Shown here: piece after piece, positions 1-5,124 of the stretch
Layout: every line of letters starts with the position of its first letter
Numbering within the stretch: position 1 is the stretch's first letter
Assembly (NCBI GenBank): GCA_027295745.1
Contig: JAPUKI010000424.1
Span: 1 to 5,124 of the forward strand
Length of the DNA: 5,124 nucleotides
From: Acidobacteriota bacterium
GTDB lineage: Bacteria; Acidobacteriota; UBA6911; RPQK01; JADFOI01
Direction: 5' to 3'
The notes under the pieces: generated by a model
Seen by the model: the letters and a program-made list of their open reading frames with translations, nothing else
Database searches by the model: none
What the model was told of the DNA's origin: nothing
Made by a program: the position numbers and the translations under genes

Positions 1-35
1 TTTCCTCTGTTTGTCACTTCACCGTTCTCCACATA

Positions 36-1982
36 TCAATCGTCGAGTTGCGGTAAATTCTTGAAAAATTCGAGGACTTCCGGATTGGCCAATGCTTCCC
101 TGTTTTCGACAGGTTTCCCATCGAGCATCCGTTGTACCGCAGTCTCGCTGATCTTTCCGGACATCGTCCTGGGGATATCTGGGACCTGGAGGATCTTTTT
201 GGGTACATGGTGAGCCGTAGTGTTTTGGCGGATGTGCTGCTGGATTCGGTTCTTGAGATCCTTTGTGAGTTGTAGGTTGTCTCGGAGCTTGACGAAGAGA
301 ACGATGCGAATATCGTTCTCCCAATGCTGTCCCACCGCCATGCTCTCCAGAACTTCCTCCAATTCCTCTACCTGACGATAGATCTCGGCAGTGCCGATTC
401 GCACTCCTCCCGGATTCAATGTCGAATCCGATCTCCCGTGGATGATCAAGCCGTCATGCTCTGTCAGTTCCACCCAGTCTCCGTGCCGCCAAACTCCGGG
501 ATAGTAACTGAAATAGGCCTGATGGTACTTTTCACCATCCGGATCATTCCAGAAGCAAACCGGCATGGAGGGAAAAGGCTCTGTGCAAACTAGCTCACCA
601 ACTTGACCGCGCAGCAATTTTCCAACCGGGTCGTACACCTCCACCTTCATTCCCAGGCCGCGAACCTGAAGCTCACCTCGGTACACAGGCCCAATGGGGT
701 TGCCGGTGGCGAAACAGGAGATCAGGTCGGTCCCTCCTGAGATTGACGAGAGGCACACTTCGGGTTTGACCTCTTGGTAAACATAGTCGAAACTGACCGG
801 CGCCAGAGGAGAACCTGTCGACAGGATGGTTCTCAAACTCGGCAGTGAGTGTGTTTTTCGAGGCTTCAGACCCTTCTTTTGGGCTAGAGCCAGATATCTG
901 GCGCTGGTTCCAAAAACAGTGAGTTGTTCCTGTTGGGCCAGATCGAAAAGAATGTCCTCTCTGGGATGGAAAGGAGAACCGTCGTAGAGTACCACGGTGG
1001 CTCCGGTTGCCAGGCTGCTCACCAGCCAGTTCCACATTATCCACCCACAGGTGGTGTGGTAAAAGATGCGGGACTCCGATTTAAGGTCAGTGTGTAGAAC
1101 CAGTTCTTTCAGGTGTTGAATCAATGTTCCCCCGGCTCCATGCACGATGCATTTAGGGGCACCCGAGGTGCCGGAGGAGTACAAGATATAAAGGGGATGA
1201 CTGAAGGGAAGCTGTTCGAATTCAATTTCGGACTCGGAGACATTTCTTACAAAGTCGGAGTAGAGAGTCGCCTTCTCAGGCAAGGTGATTCCAGGCGTCG
1301 ATTCCAGATAGGGTACGACAACGACCTGCTCGATGGCAGCTATTTGTGGCACGATTTTGGCAACGGTTTGCAGAGGATCAGTTCTCTTTCCAGCGTAAAG
1401 GCCGCCATCGGCCGTAAAAAGAACCTTGGGCTGGATTTGCTTGAAACGGTCCAGCACACCCTTGACGCCAAAATCGGGTGAACAGGACGACCAAATGGCG
1501 CCGATGCTTGTGGCGGCCAGCATGGCGATAACAGCGGCAGGGACGTTTGGCAAGAAACCCGCGACCCGATCTCCTCTCTGAATACCCCTTGCTCGCAGGG
1601 CCTTAGACAGACGCGCGACCTCGCAGTAGAGTTCGGCCCAGCTAAGCATGTTTTGACGTCCCAGTTCGTTCCAGAAGACCAGCGCAGGGCGCTCATCTCG
1701 ACGTCGAAGTAGATTCTCAGCGAAATTCAGTCTTGCTCCAGGAAACCATTGCGTTTGTGCCATGGTTTCACCCCGTAACAACACCTGGTCCCACTTCCTG
1801 GAATGGATAATTCCAGTAAATTCCCAGACGGCCGTCCAAAATTCCTCAGGGTCCTCGATGGACCAACGATACAGGGATGGATAGTCTTTGACCGGAACCC
1901 CTCGGCTGGCGTGAACAGCTTGGATAAAGCGAGTCAGATTGGCCTGGTCGATGCGCTCAGGCGACGGCTTCCAGAGGAGCAT
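36..1982 (-). CDS. acetoacetyl-CoA synthetase (acetoacetate--CoA ligase)
   Basis: A cytoplasmic ANL-superfamily enzyme that activates acetoacetate with ATP to an acyl-adenylate and transfers it to CoA, feeding ketone-body or polyhydroxybutyrate-derived carbon into acetyl-CoA or biosynthesis. The 648-residue product matches the usual family length (about 650). The N-terminal cap, with LWKPSPERI at 3-11, is typical of the acetoacetate rather than the acetate enzyme. The ATP-binding P-loop YSSGTSGAPK is at 268-277, GGTD at 416-419, the adenylate-binding GDW at 501-503 and the hinge GRSDSTLNPGG at 516-526. The C-terminal PRTMSGK ends in the catalytic Lys610. The AACS-specific phrasing SDSTLNPGGVRIGTAEIY separates it from acetyl-CoA synthetase, which has a different sequence at this point. 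ATG at 1982 is the start giving a normal N-terminus. There is no Shine-Dalgarno sequence before it. It is the last minus-strand gene; after its TGA only 35 bases remain and no terminator is visible. The gene is intact and the assignment is firm. Confidence 0.95.
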   Translation of the reverse strand: MLLWKPSPERIDQANLTRFIQAVHASRGVPVKDYPSLYRWSIEDPEEFWTAVWEFTGIIHSRKWDQVLLRGETMAQTQWFPGARLNFAENLLRRRDERPALVFWNELGRQNMLSWAELYCEVARLSKALRARGIQRGDRVAGFLPNVPAAVIAMLAATSIGAIWSSCSPDFGVKGVLDRFKQIQPKVLFTADGGLYAGKRTDPLQTVAKIVPQIAAIEQVVVVPYLESTPGITLPEKATLYSDFVRNVSESEIEFEQLPFSHPLYILYSSGTSGAPKCIVHGAGGTLIQHLKELVLHTDLKSESRIFYHTTCGWIMWNWLVSSLATGATVVLYDGSPFHPREDILFDLAQQEQLTVFGTSARYLALAQKKGLKPRKTHSLPSLRTILSTGSPLAPVSFDYVYQEVKPEVCLSSISGGTDLISCFATGNPIGPVYRGELQVRGLGMKVEVYDPVGKLLRGQVGELVCTEPFPSMPVCFWNDPDGEKYHQAYFSYYPGVWRHGDWVELTEHDGLIIHGRSDSTLNPGGVRIGTAEIYRQVEELEEVLESMAVGQHWENDIRIVLFVKLRDNLQLTKDLKNRIQQHIRQNTTAHHVPKKILQVPDIPRTMSGKISETAVQRMLDGKPVENREALANPEVLEFFKNLPQLDD

Positions 1983-1993
1983 GATTGCAAGTT

Positions 1994-1999
1994 ATCATA
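1994..1999 (-). promoter_or_regulatory. possible -10 element close to the acetoacetyl-CoA synthetase start
   Basis: On the minus strand the hexamer TATGAT matches the sigma-70 -10 consensus at five of six positions. It lies 11 bases before the ATG at 1982, so a transcript starting at the usual distance would have a leader of only a few bases. This would fit the absence of a Shine-Dalgarno sequence. There is no convincing -35 hexamer 16-18 bases upstream, so this may be chance in AT-rich sequence. Confidence 0.22.
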
Positions 2000-2047
2000 G
2001 TAGGAAACGCATCAGTGCACTCCCTCATCGCCTTCTTCGCTCATACC

Positions 2048-2373
2048 CTAGGCCAAAGTTTCTTCAACAGCACCTTCTACTAGTTTCTTCATATCCTGCT
2101 GTCCGAATAACACTTGAAGAAACAGGCACAGTTGCACGACTCTGGTAGGTAGCGCCACTGCACTAAGTTTTTGACGGTCAGCATCAGAAAGGCATTCCAA
2201 GTCTAGTCGAACTGTCTGATCGTCCCAGTCGGAAAAGCCCCAGTACAGAGCTTCTAGGATGCGGCAGAACTACCTCTTTTCCAGACGACGTTGATTTGCT
2301 CGTCCGCGGCTTCGGCGACGGAACCCGCCGGATCTGCAGGAGACCAGAATGGAACAGAGGTCCCACTTGCTTC
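2048..2373 (-). pseudogene. disrupted small gene, function unknown
   Basis: I do not recognise the product. From 2269 to 2048 one minus-strand frame is open for 73 codons to a TAG at 2050-2048. It reads like real protein: RILEALYWGFSDWDD near its beginning, then helix-rich amphipathic sequence, and VEGAVEETLA at the end. It lacks ATG, GTG or a credible TTG near its start and is bounded upstream by an in-frame TAG (2272-2270). Directly upstream, the mtnC reading phase stays open after the mtnC TGA, from 2373 to a TAG at 2256-2254, and also looks protein-like (SVPFWSPADPAGSVAEAADE). The two stretches overlap at 2257-2269, so a single -1 shift there would join them into about 110 residues. An ATG at 2377 overlaps the mtnC stop (ATGA) and is in phase with the 2048 stop, but it runs into the TAG at 2272 and its product is an unlikely Arg-rich peptide. 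The best reading is a decayed gene or a sequencing frameshift; chance open frames are possible. It lies between mtnC and the synthetase on the same strand. Confidence 0.42.
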
Positions 2374-3168
2374 TCATTCCCCTGACGCTCCAGAAGGGTG
2401 AAGTTCTGATTTCCGGTTTCTCCGGAACAATTCATCGAAAGTATGAATAACGGGATGTTCAGGGTTCCCAGGTCGTTCTCTCCCCGGTCGCACGCATAGC
2501 ACTGTCTGCAGGTCTGCGGATCGTGCTGCATCCAGTTCTTCGATAACATCGGAAACAAACATGATTTCCGATGTCACCAAATTGAGCTCAGCCGCGATAC
2601 GATGATAACTTCTCCCTTCCTTTTTGGGTCCCGTTGTTGTGTCGAAGTATGACCGAATGAGCTGAGTGAGATCACCGGAGGTGGTGCTCTTAAAAAGCAA
2701 TTTTTGGGCAAGGATGCTGCCCGATGAAAAGATGCAAATGTCCTTCTTTTGCTGAACCCATTCCCTGAAGGCTGGTGGAACATCCGCGTAAATCTGACCC
2801 TGTAATTCTCCCGACTGGTAACCCACCTTCCAGATTTTTCCTTGCAGTGATTTCAAGGCAGGGGACTTGCGATCCTGGTCTGACAACCAGTGGATGTAAC
2901 CGACGATAGGTTCCAGCTCACGATCCGATAAACCACCCTGCCAGAAAGGGAGATCATCCGGATTCTGGCGGATGTCGGCCTCATGTTGTTCCCACAATCC
3001 TTGGATATCGGAGCGGACTTCCTCGCTACTCAGGTATTTTTCAAGAAATCCTTTCACCTGTTTACGGGCGTAAGGAAACAGGACTTCAGACACAAATTCT
3101 ATAGGTGTGGTTGTGCCTTCGATGTCTAGAAGGATGACCCGGATCGTCTCCCTGAACTGCAGAACCAT
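2374..3168 (-). CDS. mtnC: acireductone synthase (bifunctional enolase-phosphatase E1)
   Basis: A HAD-superfamily enzyme of methionine salvage that enolises 2,3-diketo-5-methylthiopentyl-1-phosphate and then dephosphorylates it, giving the acireductone used by MtnD. It replaces the separate MtnW and MtnX of Bacillus-type pathways. With the ATG at 3168 it is 264 residues. HAD motif I is DIEGTTTP at 15-22, carrying nucleophile Asp15 and the family-specific Glu17 in place of the second Asp. Motif II is SSGS at 148-151, the conserved Lys is in GPKKEGRSY (Lys182), and motif III SDVIEELDAA at 206-215 supplies the Mg2+-binding Asp. The insert WQGGLSDRELEPIVGY is typical cap sequence. A TTG one codon upstream (3171) is an equally possible start. 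Only 4 bases separate it from the mtnD stop and no good Shine-Dalgarno is visible, so translation is probably coupled. The usual C-terminus HPVIxxFDEL is followed here by 18 extra polar residues. Confidence 0.95.
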   Translation of the reverse strand: MVLQFRETIRVILLDIEGTTTPIEFVSEVLFPYARKQVKGFLEKYLSSEEVRSDIQGLWEQHEADIRQNPDDLPFWQGGLSDRELEPIVGYIHWLSDQDRKSPALKSLQGKIWKVGYQSGELQGQIYADVPPAFREWVQQKKDICIFSSGSILAQKLLFKSTTSGDLTQLIRSYFDTTTGPKKEGRSYHRIAAELNLVTSEIMFVSDVIEELDAARSADLQTVLCVRPGRERPGNPEHPVIHTFDELFRRNRKSELHPSGASGE

Positions 3169-3172
3169 CAAC

Positions 3173-3739
3173 TCAGTTCTTGCTGGGCTGGGAGGGGATA
3201 TACTGGGGACCCAGGCACACGGGCTCGTAGCCTTTATCTACGCCACTGTCCGTGTAACGCGGTGTCCAACCCGCAGCATCCTGGAACAAACGAATGGCGC
3301 GTATCTCCCGTTCGCCGCAAAGGTTGAACCAGTGACGAGTTCCTCTGGGTACCCGGATTAAATCACCTGCTGCCACCTCGATCGCCACCACCGGGCCTTG
3401 GCTCGGTTTGATGTGAAAAAGCCCGCGGCCCTGAATGATAAATCGCACCTCATCCTCATCGTGCCAGTGCTCTCGGTCGAATTTGGCCAGCATGGCCTCC
3501 AAGTTAGGTGTTTTTGGATTGACGTCAATCACATCGGCTGTAATGTAACCACCGCTCTCTTTAAGTTTCTCGATTTCATCCGCGTAGGTTTCCAGAACTT
3601 CTTCCTCCGGCGCGTCTTCTGCCATCACATGTGCGGGTTCCCACTGCTCGTAATGGATACCTATCGCGGACAGATATTTGGCAATAGCTTTAGGATCGGT
3701 GATAGTTTGGTTCTCGTCCGGAATTCTCAAGACAGCCAT
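3173..3739 (-). CDS. mtnD: acireductone dioxygenase (ARD)
   Basis: A cupin-fold metalloenzyme that oxidises acireductone with O2. In the Fe form it yields 4-methylthio-2-oxobutanoate (the methionine precursor) plus formate; Ni forms of the family give methylthiopropionate, CO and formate off-pathway. The 188-residue product is of normal length. The metal ligands are the HxHxxxE set in EHWHDEDEVRFI (His91, His93, Glu97) and His136 in the cupin motif RVPRGTRHWF. The DEDEVRF and GRGLF signatures are characteristic of ARD. The ATG at 3739 is chosen because it gives a normal N-terminus and has a Shine-Dalgarno-like GAAGGGA 7 bases upstream; the frame also extends back to a TTG at 3820, inside mtnB, which would add 27 unlikely residues. 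It is the middle gene of the mtnB-mtnD-mtnC operon, 14 bases after mtnB. Metal preference cannot be read from the sequence. Confidence 0.95.
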   Translation of the reverse strand: MAVLRIPDENQTITDPKAIAKYLSAIGIHYEQWEPAHVMAEDAPEEEVLETYADEIEKLKESGGYITADVIDVNPKTPNLEAMLAKFDREHWHDEDEVRFIIQGRGLFHIKPSQGPVVAIEVAAGDLIRVPRGTRHWFNLCGEREIRAIRLFQDAAGWTPRYTDSGVDKGYEPVCLGPQYIPSQPSKN

Positions 3740-3746
3740 AAGTGAG

Positions 3747-3753
3747 TCCCTTC
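3747..3753 (-). promoter_or_regulatory. ribosome binding site of mtnD
   Basis: The minus-strand sequence GAAGGGA lies in the 14-base gap between the mtnB stop (TAG, 3756-3754) and the mtnD ATG at 3739, with about 8 bases between the purine core AAGGG and the start codon. It decides the mtnD start in favour of 3739 over the TTG at 3820. Confidence 0.65.
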
Positions 3754-4443
3754 CTAGCGCTCTGTTAGCGCCAAGCGATCTCCAGAAAAAACAGTATCGG
3801 ATCCACGCCCTTTGATCCAATACATTCGTCCCATGACTTCTAACAAAAACTCCAAAATTTCTACGTGGCGCTTCGCCTCACCTAGACTTTGGCCCCATGT
3901 GTAGAGCCCATGCCCACGGAGTAGAAATCCGTGGCAGTCGGGGTTCTGTATGAGTTGTGCTTTTACTGACTCGCTCAAAGTCACCACATCCTGAGAATTT
4001 TCGATGATCGGCAGCCACTCCAGGTGTTGATGTGTCTTCACACCTCGGAGTCCCTTTAACATCTCATAACCTTCCATACTGATACCGCCCTCGCTCGCCT
4101 GGAGTTCGGAAAGCAATGTGCTCCAAACCGAGTGAGTATGGAGAACAGCGTTTGCTCCAAGCAGCTCGAATAGCATGAGATGTAGTCTGGTCTCGTAGGA
4201 AGGTCGGTGGGAGTCCTCAACGGTTTCGCCACTGCCGTCGATTTGCACAATCTGATCAGCAGAGAGTGTACCTTTGTCGATTCCCGTAGGAGTGATCGCA
4301 ACTCTCAGGGGATCTCGAGTGATCACCGCACTGAAGTTTCCACTAGTCCCCAAAGCCCACCCGCGTCTGTGTAATTCGCGGCCTACCTGGGAGAGAAGAG
4401 TGGCGACCTCGGGAAATCGTGCTTCCGGCTCTTTATCGTTCAT
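3754..4443 (-). CDS. mtnB: methylthioribulose-1-phosphate dehydratase
   Basis: A cytosolic Zn-dependent enzyme of the class II aldolase/adducin fold that removes water from 5-methylthioribulose-1-phosphate to give 2,3-diketo-5-methylthiopentyl-1-phosphate, the MtnC substrate. The 229-residue product is of family length. It shows the GTSGNFSA phosphate-binding loop at 32-39, TPTGIDKG at 51-58, PSYETRLH at 81-88, the Zn ligands His102 and His104 in VLHTHS, the probable catalytic Glu127 in EGYEMLKGL, and the third Zn ligand His178 in LRGHGLYTWG. YEMLKGL followed by HLEWLPIIENSQD separates MtnB from fuculose or ribulose-phosphate aldolase relatives. The ATG at 4443 is the only sensible start, since an in-frame TAA lies six codons upstream; it has no clear Shine-Dalgarno. 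It is the first gene of the mtnBDC operon, and the next gene upstream is a kinase remnant whose frame ends 15 bases before it. Confidence 0.94.
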   Translation of the reverse strand: MNDKEPEARFPEVATLLSQVGRELHRRGWALGTSGNFSAVITRDPLRVAITPTGIDKGTLSADQIVQIDGSGETVEDSHRPSYETRLHLMLFELLGANAVLHTHSVWSTLLSELQASEGGISMEGYEMLKGLRGVKTHQHLEWLPIIENSQDVVTLSESVKAQLIQNPDCHGFLLRGHGLYTWGQSLGEAKRHVEILEFLLEVMGRMYWIKGRGSDTVFSGDRLALTER

Positions 4444-4458
4444 AGATTTCAGCCAGAG

Positions 4459-4721
4459 TTATTTTAGAATAGTTCGAGTGAATTTATAAAGATTAACATC
4501 TTCGGCCGTGGTGTCAAGCGACCTGGATGGCGGTGGATTTAGATCCCGGTGTACCAAACCCTGCCGGTGGGTTTTATCCAACGCATCGCCAATCTGGATG
4601 GCGTACTCCAGAGTTTGCTCCAGAGGCAGTACGCCCTTTTTAACCGAGCAGACAGCGTCTCTCACTCCAGATGCTCCATGACCAGGTAGTGGCTAATGGT
4701 TTTGCCGACATTGTTTCTCTC
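4459..4721 (-). pseudogene. remnant of a bacterial eukaryote-like Ser/Thr protein kinase
   Basis: A central slice of a Hanks-type kinase domain is recognisable but broken. In one minus-strand frame (4721 to about 4640) it reads YLVMEHLE, the hinge strand, then a TGA at 4664-4662 where relatives have Gly, then ETLSARLK. An A run of five (plus-strand T at 4637-4641) then shifts the frame. With one more A, KKG would continue directly. The next frame reads GVLPLEQTLEYAIQIGDALD, followed by KTHRQGLVHRDLNP, the catalytic-loop motif with HRD intact at about 4551-4543 but Lys replaced by Asn in HRDLKP. Homology is lost after about 4534; the frame runs on to a TAA at 4461-4459. The Gly-rich loop and VAIK lysine, the DFG motif, activation loop and C-lobe are all missing. 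At least two disabling lesions plus truncation at both ends mean no active kinase can be made. The motif style (ALDKxHRQGxVHRDL) is typical of the large kinase families of Acidobacteriota-like bacteria. Confidence 0.85.
4461..4466 (-). promoter_or_regulatory. possible -10 element for the mtnBDC operon
   Basis: On the minus strand TAAAAT (five of six to TATAAT) sits 17 bases before the mtnB ATG at 4443, in a locally AT-rich stretch (4455-4500) at the end of the kinase remnant. The sequence 17 bases upstream (TTATAA at 4489-4484) is a poor -35. Some promoter is needed here because the upstream kinase is dead, but this exact site is a guess. I see no SAM riboswitch or other leader structure before mtnB. 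Confidence 0.25.
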
Positions 4722-4957
4722 CCCAAGCTATCGAAGAATTTTCTCTAAATGCTATGACTTTGAGGGGTGAATGGCAATGGAGATTACCCATACCGAAAAT
4801 CGCTTAAATTACCCTCTATTTTGGTTTGAGTTGGCTGGAGTGAGTTTGTCGCGGGCACACATCAGGCACAACCCTTGAAGCCCCTCCGTATTTGTTCCTT
4901 TGCGGAGTACCTATATCGCCTCCTTCGCCTGATCGCACATCGTGAATGACCATTTTA

Positions 4958-4989
4958 TTGATACTTGAGGACCCCATGTCTGATATTAT
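4958..4989 (+). promoter_or_regulatory. possible promoter of the secreted-protein gene
   Basis: TTGATA at 4958-4963 is a fair -35 hexamer. Two overlapping -10 candidates follow: GATATT at 4982-4987 (18-base spacer, weak match) and TATTAT at 4984-4989 (good match, but a 20-base spacer). The GTG start lies about 36 bases downstream. A perfect 6-bp inverted repeat overlaps the -10 region. Neither candidate combines a good hexamer with ideal spacing, so confidence is low. Confidence 0.3.
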
Positions 4990-4993
4990 GGGG
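4972..4993. repeat. inverted repeat overlapping the possible -10 region
   Basis: CCCCAT at 4972-4977 and ATGGGG at 4988-4993 are perfect inverted copies separated by 10 bases, giving a half-site centre distance of 16 bases. This could be an operator for a dimeric regulator, or a hairpin in the leader, placed just upstream of the secreted-protein gene. A 6-bp match of this kind can also arise by chance. Confidence 0.3.
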
Positions 4994-5010
4994 CAACCGC
5001 AACTCATATG

Positions 5011-5017
5011 AAGGAGG
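5011..5017 (+). promoter_or_regulatory. strong ribosome binding site of the secreted-protein gene
   Basis: AAGGAGG matches the full anti-Shine-Dalgarno complement and ends 7 bases before the GTG at 5025. It fixes the start at GTG: the ATG at 5018 directly abuts the site and opens a frame that closes after 25 codons. Confidence 0.85.
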
Positions 5018-5024
5018 ATGAACC

Positions 5025-5124
5025 GTGAAAAAAATAGGAGTTTTTGTGTTGACTCTGGCAGGAACCACATTCCTGATGGCACACCCGCACTTTAACAAGA
5101 AGCTGAGCGCTGAACTTCCGGGAG
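5025..5124 (+). CDS. secreted or periplasmic protein, N-terminal part only
   Basis: The gene runs off the right edge after 33 codons, so only the N-terminus can be judged. Translation from GTG gives MKKIGVFVLTLAGTTFLMA followed by HPHFNKKLSAELPG. This is a classical Sec signal peptide: Lys2-Lys3, a hydrophobic core at 4-18 and a likely signal peptidase I site after Ala19. There is no Cys at the cleavage region, so it is not a lipoprotein. The mature part begins with the polar HPHFNKKLSAELP segment, which I cannot tie firmly to a named family. It has a strong ribosome binding site and lies on the opposite strand from the metabolic genes, divergent from the mtn operon and kinase remnant, with its own upstream region. 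It is real with high probability; its function is unknown. Confidence 0.8.
   Translation, partial: MKKIGVFVLTLAGTTFLMAHPHFNKKLSAELPG

Larger units (their letters stand above)
4722..5010. other. non-coding stretch between the kinase remnant and the secreted-protein gene
   Basis: I find no convincing gene on either strand in these roughly 290 bases. The 88-codon minus-strand frame at 5082-4816 overlaps the promoter, ribosome binding site and start of the plus-strand gene and its product has no recognisable motif. The left part (4722-4830) is where the N-lobe of the decayed kinase would be expected, but it holds stops in the relevant frame and no convincing kinase motif. A weak 7-bp stem (4884-4890 with 4901-4907, one G-T pair, loop of 10) has no T tract. 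The right end holds the probable promoter region of the gene at 5025. Confidence 0.55.

Noticed and set aside
1113..1481. 122-codon open frame on the plus strand
   Set aside because: It lies wholly antisense to the intact acetoacetyl-CoA synthetase gene, and its product shows no domain or motif.
2257..2272. Programmed -1 frameshift or amber readthrough joining the frames between mtnC and the synthetase
   Set aside because: The shift would have to occur in a short window that contains no slippery heptamer. No recoding element such as a pyrrolysine insertion structure is visible. Decay or a sequence error is simpler.
2184..2558. 124-codon minus-strand frame overlapping the end of mtnC
   Set aside because: It overlaps mtnC in a different phase; its product is Ser/Arg/Pro-rich and without motifs. 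The neighbouring phases look more protein-like.
3740..3820. Upstream TTG start for mtnD that would add 27 residues overlapping mtnB
   Set aside because: The added residues are unlike ARD N-termini, and the ATG at 3739 has a well-spaced GAAGGGA ribosome binding site.
4444..4740. SAM riboswitch upstream of the methionine salvage operon
   Set aside because: The interval is filled by the kinase remnant, and the mtnB leader is short and AT-rich. No SAM aptamer-like helices or expression-platform terminator can be seen.
4884..4907. Stem with CTCCG and CGGAG arms as a possible terminator
   Set aside because: The stem is short with a 10-base loop and no T tract on either side, so there is no support for termination.
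4816..5082. 88-codon minus-strand frame at the right end
   Set aside because: It is antisense to the strong ribosome binding site and signal-peptide start of the gene at 5025, and its product has no recognisable features.
5018..5095. ATG at 5018 as the start of the right-end gene
   Set aside because: It directly abuts AAGGAGG with no spacing, and the frame closes after 25 codons. The GTG at 5025 gives a signal peptide and stays open to the edge.

Overview
The window is a bacterial chromosomal segment of moderate GC content with no plasmid, phage or insertion-sequence hallmarks. Its core is a minus-strand block of four intact metabolic genes. Read in the direction of transcription these are mtnB (4443-3754), mtnD (3739-3173), mtnC (3168-2374) and, after a damaged or cryptic stretch, an acetoacetyl-CoA synthetase (1982-36). 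A plus-strand gene for a secreted protein starts at 5025 and runs off the right edge.

mtnB, mtnD and mtnC form a tight operon, with gaps of 14 and about 4 bases. They encode three consecutive steps of the methionine salvage pathway: methylthioribulose-1-phosphate dehydratase, the bifunctional enolase-phosphatase MtnC, and acireductone dioxygenase. Together they convert 5-methylthioribulose-1-phosphate to the 2-keto acid precursor of methionine. The upstream steps (MTA cleavage, kinase or phosphorylase, MtnA isomerase) and the final transaminase are not in the window and must be encoded elsewhere. The synthetase activates acetoacetate to acetoacetyl-CoA. It has no obvious link to methionine salvage, though it lies on the same strand and could be co-transcribed.

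Two regions hold broken genes. Upstream of mtnB (about 4721-4459, minus) is a remnant of a bacterial Ser/Thr protein kinase. It has recognisable YLVME and HRDL motifs but carries an in-frame stop and a frameshift, and it lacks the rest of the kinase domain. Between mtnC and the synthetase (about 2373-2048, minus) lies protein-like coding sequence split over two frames, with no proper start codon. It is either a decayed gene or one disrupted by a sequencing error. The 4722-5010 stretch is non-coding and serves as the upstream region of the plus-strand secreted-protein gene.

Taxonomy is an inference only. The kinase remnant has the ALDKxHRQGxVHRDL style that is abundant in Acidobacteriota and similar soil or sediment lineages with many eukaryote-like kinases, so such a genome is plausible. 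I see no novel multi-gene system here: the supported genes are ordinary metabolism, and the most unusual parts are the two degraded loci.
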